Source: Gracilaria vermiculophylla (Eukaryota > Rhodophyta > Florideophyceae > Gracilariales > Gracilariaceae). From it: a stretch of DNA of 55,721 nucleotides. This document shows positions 32,865 through 42,985 of the stretch, piece after piece (position 1 is the stretch's first letter; each line of letters opens with the position of its first letter). Made by a program: the position numbers and the translations under genes. The DNA lies in NCBI GenBank assembly GCA_019155205.2, contig JAHNZQ020000049.1, positions 619,470-675,190 of the forward strand, read 5' to 3'. The notes under the pieces were generated by a model. That model saw nothing but the letters and a program-made list of their open reading frames with translations, ran no database searches and was not told where the DNA came from.

Positions 32865-32872
32865 CTTTTATA
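32865..32872 (-). promoter_or_regulatory. TATA box of the secreted Rid gene
   Basis: On the minus strand TATAAAAG lies about 102 bp upstream of ATG 32763. The spacing is nearly the same as for the TATA box of the secreted Cys-rich gene at 38770. Confidence 0.6.
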
Positions 32873-33669
32873 GCCGACATAGGGTGCGAATGATGATAGG
32901 CACGACATATTCTCTCGCTTAGCAATCTGTCGAAAGAACAAGAGCAAAAAAAAACGGCACACAGCCGAGAAGGCTTGGGGCTTGTCCGTGAATCTATTCA
33001 CTCGTTCGGAAATGGTGGTGGCTTTGAATTTGGCCCTTTTTCTTTTGATTCAAAACTGCCAAGGTATGTGTTCTCGTTTCGAGTGACGTTTTTCTTACAA
33101 ACGCCTGTCCATGACGTGAGGCGGTCTACACGTGGTGTGATTTTTTTTTTTTTTTGGATATTCAGATCTCCATTTGTACGGCCAGTGGATAGCCTTACAC
33201 TTGTCTTTGAAAGGCGCTTGAAATATCGTGTCCAGCTTTTGACATCTTTTAACGGAATAACCAAAAAGGAGCTTTTGTTCTCAGTCTGTGATGCAGAGAT
33301 ACGTTTCGGGCTAGCATCTTTCGCTTGGCCATGTTACACAGTCCAAAAGGTAACGAAGAAAGTTTCTACCGTGAAACTATGATTGATCGAGGGAGATATG
33401 TTCCTGAGGGATTGACCCGAGTTCACCCATGTCTGACAACTCATGTAATATTACATACACTGTTGAATGGAACAACTACTTTTGTAATTCGTCCGTCCTG
33501 CAAGCGCAAACTGTAACAACATCCAAATAGCTGTGTTGTGTGCTTCCAGCGAGCTGCGCTCTCCAAACTACGTCGTCTCACGTCGATCCATGACCAACGA
33601 CTATCAGCACACCACACCATGCTGTATATGCACTACAAGCCCATTACCCAAGCACGGTGTACTGTTGTG

Positions 33670-33787
33670 ACAATATGCTAGTTTACTTAATACTGTTATT
33701 GCTTACTGTAAATGCTTAATGCAACCTGATAATATGCTAGTTCACGTAATACTGCGATTGCTCCTTTGAATGCTTCTTGCAACTTGA
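33670..33787 (+). repeat. Two-copy tandem repeat, 59-bp period
   Basis: ACAATATGCTAGTTTACTTA at 33670 recurs as ATAATATGCTAGTTCACGTA at 33729. Both units continue through AATACTG-ATTGCT and end GCAAC-TG. A third, shorter and more diverged fragment follows. The divergence shows the duplication is not recent. Confidence 0.7.
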
Positions 33788-35079
33788 CGCTACTACTATG
33801 AACTTTTAATGCAATGAATATACTCGCAACATTTACGATCAACATATCGTAAAGCAGACTACGACACGAGCAACAAACGGCGAATGCTCACGACACGAAC
33901 GCTCGTCCCCGAGAACGCTCACAAGCACACAATGCAGAACAAGCGCATTTCAGCATTATGCGCCCAAGAGGCGCGAGCAAGCAGTACAAAAACAGCCGTA
34001 GCTGACACATAGAAGTAAAAAGAGGAGAACAACCGGTAAAGGAAGCAAGACCTCTACGAGCACTTGTGCTCTATTTCCTGCCTGTAGAGCACAACCGCGC
34101 CTACTGTATTTTCTGCGCTATGCACCACTGTCTGGTCTGCAGTTTTCCACAACTGTACAAGCTCACGGCGCCTGAGTGCCGCACATGTCAAACGCCAGTT
34201 TTATTTAGAGTAATTCAAACACGCTTATTGTCTATAGAACAAATCCACTTAAAAGACGGCCAGATCAACTTTTGGCGAGGAGGGAGATTAGCCACGCTAT
34301 TGCTACTGCTTCTGTGATACAGAAGGTACAGTCGCCCTAAGATCCTTACCGTCTGGATTATTGTTTCACCTTTCCTTCGCTAAATCTTTCTGCGTAGTTC
34401 CACACAACGCAGCTGCCTTCTACTGACATATCACACAATATGAGCATCCGCGAATCCCGGTTACGTATCTGCTCTGCTACCTCGGCCTCTAATTGCCCAC
34501 TGCGCTGATTCTCCCCTCCAAGTAAGGAAAGCCGTTATAAACCCGCCACACGAGCTGCCACCGCCGTCGCCTCCACCGCCTCCTCCGCCATCGCAGTCTC
34601 TGCGGCAAGGCAGGACAACCCAGCATCGCCATAGATTTCCAGGCTATCCCAACTAGATGCTTCGGAGATTGCCTCACTTCTCCCGCCACCGTTATGGCTG
34701 GGGCAGGAAGCAATCCGTCCCACGGTCACTACAGAATCGATTGTAGTGAAGACCATCCCCACTCGCCAAGCAGCCCGGCAAAATGATACGCTGGCTCTCG
34801 CGGCAAAAATGCGCCACCGAGACTCGAGTATGTTGACGCAAACGGAGGCATTCGGACACTGCCTTCAAACTTTGAACAATCCGCAACCCATTGAAACCGC
34901 ACTTATCAGCCATTGCAGTATCATACGCTGCACGTTCGGACGAAATCCCATCCATTATGGTTCGGTTTTTCATATTGGGGATCAAAAAAACTCACAACGC
35001 TCTTCCTGTCTGTCACACCAAGCAGTAGTGTCAGTGAGCTGGAAGTATCTTCGTTCTGCAGCTCACTGACACTACACAA

Positions 35080-35330
35080 GCCAAGAGGTTGACATCGCAG
35101 CATGCGAATTAATGCAGGCCACCAACCGGTGGTATATCCGTGCGAAGGGAAACGGAAAGATGTTCCCAACGCTAGACGCTCTCGAAGCGGGTCTGCTGAA
35201 AGCTCTCACTCCAGCCAACCAACTGGCAGATGCAAGTCTTGAGCGCGTTTGATGCAAACTCAAGGGTTCTTTGGGAGACCATATCGCACGAAATCTATAA
35301 AAAAGACGACCAAATCAACTCCAAGCCAGC
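35080..35330 (+). pseudogene. Possible gypsy-type gag fragment
   Basis: The plus frame reads ...WYIRAKGNGKMFPTLDALEA and LKALTPANQLADASLERV followed by a stop and LKGSLGDHIARNL. The pattern resembles the gag helices with W--F--A----F-P-N----A---L--LKQ-GSV--Y---F. Stops follow at once. No other retroelement domain is seen beside it, so the call is weak. Confidence 0.3.
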
Positions 35331-35893
35331 AGAGAGACTGGCTAGAGTTTCGCTCCTGTTTCTGTGTTGCACAAAAGGTACGAACGGTGGTATAAACTGC
35401 ATTGGATGCGTGACATCGTGGCTGTTGCGATCTTTTAATATTGCGTGTCTGATCGCCATTACGAAGCATTGAGCTATCCCTTTCTTCCTTCATCTTTTTG
35501 GATAATATAAATATTTTCTTGCGCTTCGAATGAAATTCTAATAATAACCACAATCGACAAAGAAGCTGTGAAACTCATCAATAACGATAATTGTATCCGC
35601 CGAAATTGGGTCGACTCAAAGACGTTTATCTCTTCTCAGCCAGAATTTGTCTCGAATGAATCCACTTCTGCGGTGTTCTGGTTGGAGGACCGGGGATGTA
35701 AGAAAAATAACAGCACAGATGAGATGCGTTTATGATCCATGAATCGAACAATTATCGAAAATCAGATAAACTTTCGTTTCTTCCCTTCGTACGTTCGTTC
35801 TGATGTGCAGGATACATTTAAGAATTGATATCCATACCAAGACTTGGATTTATCAGAGGCAAAGTCTCGCTAAAGACTTGAAAATGAAATATT

Positions 35894-35899
35894 TTTATT
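35894..35899 (-). terminator. Polyadenylation signal of the minus-strand secreted Cys-rich gene
   Basis: AATAAA on the minus strand lies about 70 bp past the stop codon at 35970. Confidence 0.5.
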
Positions 35900-35969
35900 A
35901 GATTACTACCAGTGTCTCATAACATGATAAACCAGACGTAACAATAAAAAGGAACTGTTCTGCAATCAC

Positions 35970-36632
35970 TTAAGCACGTTCGAGCGTAATTCTGGTATGA
36001 AGGGCACCGCGAGTAATCTTCACATCGGCCACGCCATGGTCAGAGCAGCCACTTTGAGTACCAGGAAGAATGCGAGTAGACAGAGTAGCACCGCCAGCAA
36101 TGGCACCATCGCTCTTCCTGCGCAAAGAAACTTTCATCTGGGCTGGACCTTGATTTTCGGAGGCGTGCCATCCGGCATGGCATGAAATGGAAGTATTAGC
36201 ATCCCACAGACCATCTTGACGAGCCTGTTCTACATCGATCACAACCACTTCGGATCCGCCGTTGCTGGTGTTATCTCCTCCAAACTCAACAAATGGAGTG
36301 GAAGGATTGCAAGAGAATCCAACGTTGGCGTTCAGGAACCTTGTTGAAGTGTCCAAATCACGTTGCTCCGGAGACCAAGTATACTCGACGATCATTTCGA
36401 GAAGAGGAAGCTGAATATTTGGAATCATGAATGAGTTCTCGGGAAGAGAGCAAGAAAATCCGTTATCACACTCTTTCACTTCACAGAGAGTACGAGTCAC
36501 GGGTAGATCACACTCTCGAACGGTTTGTGCACGATCAGCATTGCAGCGATTCTGGCAGATATGGTTGCTCACATGCTGCGCCAAAGTTGGCACGAGCATG
36601 GCTAAAAAGCACAACGCGTAGAAGGACTTCAT
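35970..36632 (-). CDS. Secreted Cys-rich protein, paralogue A (unknown family)
   Basis: Intact 220-codon frame from ATG 36632. It has a signal peptide (MKSFYALCFLAMLVPTLAQ). Next comes an N-terminal module with six Cys (CQNRCNADRAQTVREC, TLCEVKEC, GFSC) and a beta-rich domain with DLDTSTRFLNANVGFSC, FGGDNTSNGG, SEVVVIDVEQARQDGLWD and an end segment PGTQSGC. It aligns from end to end with the protein at 38770-39438, which shares the same Cys order, so the family is real and under protein-level constraint. An extra Cys (SISCHAGW) is absent in the partner. There is no membrane anchor, so it should be soluble and exported, perhaps in the wall or extracellular matrix. I recognise no described domain. 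It lies head to head with its paralogue, 2.1 kb apart. No strong TATA box is seen at -100. Confidence 0.8.
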   Translation of the reverse strand: MKSFYALCFLAMLVPTLAQHVSNHICQNRCNADRAQTVRECDLPVTRTLCEVKECDNGFSCSLPENSFMIPNIQLPLLEMIVEYTWSPEQRDLDTSTRFLNANVGFSCNPSTPFVEFGGDNTSNGGSEVVVIDVEQARQDGLWDANTSISCHAGWHASENQGPAQMKVSLRRKSDGAIAGGATLSTRILPGTQSGCSDHGVADVKITRGALHTRITLERA

Positions 36633-38665
36633 GGTCGCGAGAAATGAAGGATGGAAATCTGAGTGTTAAGAGGATGAATAAAGATTCTTGAGTTTGTGCG
36701 GTTTTCTTTGATCAATGGGATGACCTGGGCTTTAAGTAGTCATTCCTGTCGCGAAAAACCAGGGTGATAAAACTCCTACGTATTATTCTTGCATCATAAT
36801 GAATCAAATGCATTATGAAGGGGTAAGCATTTCTGATGTATACGTTGCCATAAATGTCAAGACAACGATTAAAAACTGCGTCGTGTTCTTCGACAGAAAC
36901 CACTCGATGCATTTCCAGCCCATGGTTGTGTTTATCTTGTCTTGTCTTCGCATATAAAAACTCGTCTATTCAGAGCAAGAGGCACAAATGTCATGAGAAA
37001 CTTTCATTGAACCAATGATTGACCCATTTGAGGTTCTCCTAGCACTACAGTTCTTTGCAAGAAAGTGTGCGTTTTGTTTTACAAAGCAAACAACATGGCA
37101 AAAAGCTGGACGATCAGGGCCAACGAGGTTCCACATTCATGTGTGTTGTGTTGCAATTGAAACAACCCCGCTGTAAACACGTAGACGCTTCACGAATATT
37201 ATCTGCAGCACGACTTATCTGAATTTCTGTAGCGTTGTTCCAGTTTGTGCCACAGGCCTTCTCGTATGACAAATTTGAAAACTAATATGGTTTCGCGCAA
37301 TGCATAGCACCTTCTCTTTGTGATTGAATTTTTAGTCGCTCTCCATGTACATTTGTATGGAATATTCTTCTCTTTGCAACGGTTACAAACTAGAATTGGT
37401 AACAAAGAAGAGCTTCAACTCCATAAGTCCATGTTTTCACAGGTAATACATCAGAATAAGGTTTAAGTTTTCAAATTCCGTAGATAGAATTGCAACAAAT
37501 GATGTTCTTTGCGACATGTTTTCGTCGACTATACTGCTCACTTCTAATTAGAAAAGACTCAAGGTTTTTGTGCCAAACAACGTATGTTTCTGTGAAGGTG
37601 TTTGAGGAACAAATAATGATCTGGAGCGAACGGGACAAAACTGATACCCGGCATACTGATGCACAGCAGTGCTGTCCAATGCTTGAGGGATAAAGCATGT
37701 GGTGCAACAATGGCATATATAAAGCCCTTCAAGGGGAACAGAACTCCCATCAATATACCATTGGCGGCCAAGTCAGGGGATTCAATTGAATGTCACACGT
37801 GTACAACAAGGTGAAAACCTGTGACCTGAGTGCTCAAGCGTGCAAAGCGGCCAATAGGAGAAAGGGAGGGCACCGGTCATACGACTGCTCACGAGTGTGA
37901 TGAAGCACATGTGAGGCATTCTGTTTGCTGTACACAAACGGAAATAGATTTTGAGACGTGGCAGTGTGGATTTCGTCTCCGTTATTTTTGTTGCATGCGG
38001 TACACTTCGACTATTCTTGTCGTCGTGCTAGCGGTTCGCTTATTTTATATTTACAGGCTTTCCCTGAAAACTTCAGAAGAAAGCACACACTACAACATCT
38101 CAGGCGTCGTCGTATTGAAGCCAGCTCAGTGCTTAGTAACATACCTCTGGTGTAAAACAAATCTATCACGGGTTCGAGCGTCTGCCATCCTGTCATTTTA
38201 GTTAGTTGTTTTGTACGCCAAGCATAAGTATTTGTCTGCAATGCTGTCATGAAAATAACATATTAATCAAAGACGTTCAGGTACATGTTTTATTATGTCC
38301 ATGTGTTACTACTCTGAGGCGATAGTTGCTCTTTCTAAATATTCTCATGACAAAAATCTTTCCATGCTTCATGAACAACATTTGATAGGTACAGCGTATA
38401 TACAAATGCTGTCAAATAGGCTGCCGATTTTCACTTGTAGGCGCAAAAAGACAGGCCCACGAAATCCAGCTGAGCATCATCCAGTCATGGAAATCGATTC
38501 ATCAAAAATAATTATAGCACGGAAGACATGTTTCACTAAATGGTGAAAAGGTGCTTCGTGCACAATTCAAGTTCTTTCATTGTCATCCTACGTGGTGCAT
38601 TGCACGGTTCATCTTTTTCTGCATCATCTATCACTTCTGAGCGGAACATCTTAGAAAGTGGAGGG
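36633..38665. other. Intergenic region between two divergent paralogues
   Basis: About 2 kb with no convincing gene. It must hold the promoters of both secreted Cys-rich genes. Short frames overlap on both strands and lack motifs. Confidence 0.4.
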
Positions 38666-38673
38666 TATATAAG
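38666..38673 (+). promoter_or_regulatory. TATA box of secreted Cys-rich paralogue B
   Basis: TATATAAG lies about 104 bp upstream of ATG 38770, with GC-richer flanks (GGAGGG...GAGACC). It is the cleanest core promoter in the window. Confidence 0.65.
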
Positions 38674-38769
38674 GAGACCGATCTAGTGCGATGAGCGTAT
38701 ACACTCTTTTCAAGTACTCAAGCCTTCTCCTCCAATTTCGTTATCTCCGACATCAACCACTTGTCTAAA

Positions 38770-39438
38770 ATGATGTTCTTATTCATATCAGCCATTCTCA
38801 TGGCGTCTGTTAGCTATTCCACGGCGCAAACCACCGTGGATATGTGTCCCAACCGATGTAATCCAAACCGTGCCATGTCTGAGCGTGAATGCAGCAATTC
38901 TGTCACTAATGGCGTGTGTGCCGTTGCATCGTGCACAAACCCTCAAAATGGATTTGCGTGTGAGGTTCCTGAAGACTCTTTTATCATTGCTAACATACAT
39001 TTGCCTGCAGTGGAATTGGTTCTCGAGTATTCATGGGGTAACAATCAGTCTGATTTGGATACTAGCACTCGCTTCTTAAACGGAAATGTGGGATTTTCCT
39101 GCAGCCCAAATAATGACTACCTTGAATTCAGTGGGGACAACACGAGCTTTGGTGGTGTGGAAACCGTTGTTGTAGACATCGCCGGGGCGCTTGCCGACGG
39201 CAAATGGTCTGGGTCTACATCAGTTGATGCTCTTGCTGGATGGCACGGAAGTGAGGATGAGGGTGATGTAACTCTGAAGGCATATCTGAGGCGTAAGTCG
39301 GACAATGGAGCCGTTCCTGGAGCTCTTCTGTCGTCTACCGTCAGTCCCGGAACCCAGAATAACTGTGCTGCTACGGAAGTTGGTACAGTGGAGATCTCGA
39401 GCGCCCAGCATCATACTCGCTTTACCCTTCAGGCGTAG
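38770..39438 (+). CDS. Secreted Cys-rich protein, paralogue B (unknown family)
   Basis: The first ATG is 38770 (a TTG at 38761 is not used), giving 222 residues. It has a signal peptide (MMFLFISAILMASVSYSTAQ, likely cut near STAQ). Next is an N-terminal six-Cys module (CPNRCNPNRAMSEREC, GVCAVASC, GFAC), then DLDTSTRFLNGNVGFSC, FSGDNTSFGGVETVVVDIAG, AGWHGSEDEG, LRRKSDNG and PGTQNNC. Eight Cys remain after the signal, all matched in paralogue A. The repeated DLDTSTRFLN...NVGFSC block and the GDNTS-GG block look like a binding or structural core. Function is unknown and the location is probably extracellular. The frame is intact, the TATA box is good, and conservation with a diverged partner argues for a working gene. 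Confidence 0.85.
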   Translation: MMFLFISAILMASVSYSTAQTTVDMCPNRCNPNRAMSERECSNSVTNGVCAVASCTNPQNGFACEVPEDSFIIANIHLPAVELVLEYSWGNNQSDLDTSTRFLNGNVGFSCSPNNDYLEFSGDNTSFGGVETVVVDIAGALADGKWSGSTSVDALAGWHGSEDEGDVTLKAYLRRKSDNGAVPGALLSSTVSPGTQNNCAATEVGTVEISSAQHHTRFTLQA

Positions 39439-41399
39439 GTTATTCCCTGGAATGAAGGAAGTGTGGAAGAGTGACATGAATGAGTAGACCGAATCCCGCG
39501 ATTAGTTCTTACAGAGAAGAGCTCAGAAGTAATCATGATACTGTACACATTCATTCCGCAGAGATTCTCGTAAAGCTTTTCAAATTCATAAAGATGTTCA
39601 CATTTTAGCGTTACGGATGCTATCAATCATAGAAAACAACTGATCGAATTTGTAAAATAATGAACCCGGGGCTCTTTTACGAGAATTGTAACCAGATCGT
39701 GAGGAAATTAATGCCAGTCCTCCCCCTTAAGATTGGAGGGCCTGGTGTTCGCTAAGGTTAAGAGTCGTACTTTAATTTAGACGAATATGCACGATACAAT
39801 CAAGCAAATCTGTGGATAAGAATCAGCTTGTTATTGACAATACTACCCGACAAGATGCAGTTGTTGAATACAGCCGCATTCTGAGGTGTAACAGATACAT
39901 TAATCTCCAGGGCTGTTCTGTCTTCAAGAAACACCCGTGACCAGCTGACATGTTTGCTATTGAAAAAGACAACGTTGTAGACGAGCGCCACCAAAAGCGC
40001 AAATAGTCTTAGACGGTTAGAACCTTGTCGTAGCCATGGACACAGCGCGCCATAAAGTTCATTCTCCCGATATACGATCACAATAAAAGGATTCAGGTGT
40101 GGTCCCTCGTTGAAGGAATATATCCAGCACATATTGAATTATTTGTGTTAACGTGAATAGCATCGTATGACACAGGTAAAGATATTAGGACACACATAGC
40201 CTGAGCGACAGTGTACAAACCACAATGTTCTCAAATACTGTCTGGAAGACAGTCTTCAAGCTGCATTTTCTTCGAGCATTGCATAAAACAAGGGATCCTC
40301 AGTTTAAGCTGGATGAGTAATGGCAGCACATTCTCTACTATTAAAGACATGAAGTTTGCAGTTTTCTAGCGAGATTTAGCCAGGCTCCTCTTCGTACCGC
40401 ATCTTCGTCTCCACGTGTTCCACATCGCGACCAATTCTCTTTATTGCGATCGGCTCTTCTTATCCCATCCAAGCATTTTGATTACCTTTTGTACCCCCTG
40501 GCCCTCACGCCTCTTTTGAGCTCAAGGTGAGAACATGAAACCGCATTGGCCGTACCCGAAGCTATTCAGCTACAACAGTCATATGTCGTATTCCCCGTCG
40601 CTTAGTTCCCAGCGTTACCATCGCCGACTCCAACAGTGTACATCATGCCCCGCAAGCACACTCCAACACAGACAAGGTAATGTAGATTGTCCAGTTAAAC
40701 CCTTGAACAGACTTTAATAAACGCAATCTTGTTTTCATCCTGAAAACTCGGCTTGACTTCTGTCTTCCATTAAATGTATTGCTAAAACTGTGCTCATATA
40801 GTGTTTTATATCATTTCTGCCATAAAGTATAGTAACTTATCTTTGCAATCATACACCATCAACAATGCAGCTCAAGTTCTTCTATAGAACCTTCTAAAAC
40901 TTTCTAGTTACTTTTATGGCAGCTTTTAAACCTTCAAGAATACCCCCTATGAAATTGAAAACTGCATGGGTCACAGATTCTCCATAAAGTTCCAATGTTT
41001 ATTTTTTGACAAAGATTTTGTAAAAATGGCTGCTGTTATGTTATTCGTAAAACAGTATTTAATACCCTGTTTTATGTTCTACACAGTCCTAAATCTATAT
41101 ATATCTTGTTTCAACATTTTTCGACTTCATGTCCCCTCTTTCTATATTAGAAATCATGAGTGTAGATTGATTGTCAACATACACTTCTGATGAATTGATA
41201 TTTTTTGAGGTTAAGTCTTTGTGAATTTTGACAACCACTGTCCTTTTTCAACTGCTTCATTGAGTACACACAATTCTTGCTTCTGTAGTTGTTGCAGCGA
41301 AACAACTTTTTTTTGGACAGCTCCCTTACAATAAACATTTTTCTTGAGAATAGACTAATATTGAAATCGATTCTTTAGATTCTGTATTCCCCCAGCTTG
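39439..41399. other. No recognised gene
   Basis: Short frames without motifs. The right part, near 40500-41400, is probably the RNase H end and 3' flank of the copia relic that follows on the minus strand, but I could not place an LTR. Confidence 0.35.
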
Positions 41400-42985
41400 C
41401 TGCACTAAAACGTTCCAAGGTATTTTGTAACCTTCTTTTATGCAAGAGATGATAATTCATTGTTTTCTATATAAAGCGCATAACTCTTATGAAAGCTTTG
41501 TATTTATTCGTGAAATTTTTTTTGCAAAATCGGTTGACTATCCTGTAATAGAGGCAAGACCAGGTCTTGTTCCGAGCGTCAAATGCATTACCAATCCAAG
41601 AAATTCTCTATATGGTATTTTTTCACAGAGTGTTCTTCTTCAGAGCTTCTCAAAAACAGAAATGCCAGATGGTATTTCCATGTCTTTGAAAAACTCCATA
41701 TTATATTTCTTAAGCACCGTACAAGCATACGATTTCTGACATAATTTCATCAGATCTCTTATGCGATCATGATCACTTTCAATACCTAATATGGGACAAA
41801 TTTTTCCAGGATTGTTCATTTCAATTTAAATTTCAGTTTTTGTTTTACAATTTGCATTGCTGAAATATTTTTTTTTTCCGTTCAAAAGGTCATCTACGTA
41901 CATAAAAACAAGGGTTACCTGACCAAAAACGTTTGTGGTAAGAATTCCATTATTTTCAATAGATTTATGATAATTGAGGTAAGAAGATTTTCACCGTTAA
42001 CGTTTTACCATGTTAGAAAAGCAGATGAGCTATTTGCGCTATACTCTCTTGTGACACAGGGCGCACAGTTCACCATTTGAACTATCAACAAACCATACTT
42101 TTAGCGACTGTTGTAAACCATAGATAGACTTTTGTTGCTTGCCAATTCAATCTCGAAGTTTGTAAATCAATACCTCCTCCTAATTGTTCCACAAAACGTT
42201 TTTCTTTTAAACTTCTCTGAAAAAAGCAGGTTTTTCATTCATTTAGCTAATATTGTTTTTTTGTAGTGCCAACGCCAACAATGTGCGTCACGTATCCATG
42301 CGCACAAATGCGGCGTTCGTCTTCAAAACACCAATTTCATATTTTTTGTTGGTAGTTATTACCCACCAGTCGTAATTGAAATATTTTTTCGTGGTTCTAA
42401 GTATGAGGTTTTCTTTTGAAATCTACTTTTAAATTCGGTTTTCATGAAGATAAATCGTTTCTTGTTCCATTTCTGTAGTCCACTAATGTTTTTGAGCGCC
42501 AGCTAAAGCTGAATGTACTGTGTTCGGCTCCAGTTCGCCTGCGAGTATCCTAAAAATAAAAGCAGTAGTGTCTTCAATGTCATCAGCATGTTTATTTGCA
42601 AGCTAGGTGGGCAGCAAAAGAGCTTTACCATTGCTTCTTCGAAATTTTTTTGTTGTGTTCTTACTTTCTGAAGCTGTTTTGTATGCTTCGGAAGTTTCTG
42701 AAACATTCTCATCGTTGGCATTTGTCTCAATATTAGTTTATCAACCATTTTTGGGCTCTGTACATATTTCTTCTTTAGTAGAATACGATCTAAGGCTTTC
42801 AAAACGTTTTCATTTTCATCTGCGATCAACATTCTGGAAATGTTGTCCATAAAGCACATGTTTTCGCACTTCATTGGCCAGCTGAGAATGGTTCGTTTGG
42901 AAATCTTTGCCAAGTGGTCACTGAAGTTAGTGAGAAACACCTGGAACAATACGCTCAGAGTGTTATCCACGATACCATTGGTCAT
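41400..42985 (-). mobile_element. Degenerate Ty1/copia retrotransposon (reverse transcriptase region)
   Basis: On the minus strand, about 42150-42050 reads QKSIYGLQQSLKVWF, the copia block KALYGLKQSPRAWY. About 41920-41880 reads TLVFMYVDDLL, the YVDDLL catalytic box. Lower down, about 41600, is MHLTLGTRPGLA, the copia MYL-L-TRPDIA block at the start of RNase H. The minus open frame 42985-42503 (160 codons) lies upstream and may be the integrase-RT spacer. Stops and frame changes are many. The block order in the minus direction is that of Ty1/copia. Confidence 0.8.

Larger units (their letters stand above)
32873..35893. other. Intergenic with short repeats and a possible gag fragment
   Basis: No host gene is recognised. 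It contains a poly-T run near 33140-33155, a 59-bp tandem duplication (33670-33787) and a possible retrotransposon gag fragment (35080-35330), listed separately. Confidence 0.4.

Noticed and set aside
38160..38195. tRNA-like T-loop (GGGTTCGAGC)
   Set aside because: No acceptor stem, D-arm or anticodon arm could be built around it. No tRNA or rRNA gene was found anywhere in the window.
38761..38769. TTG start for secreted paralogue B
   Set aside because: The ATG at 38770 gives a normal signal peptide and good spacing to the TATA box.
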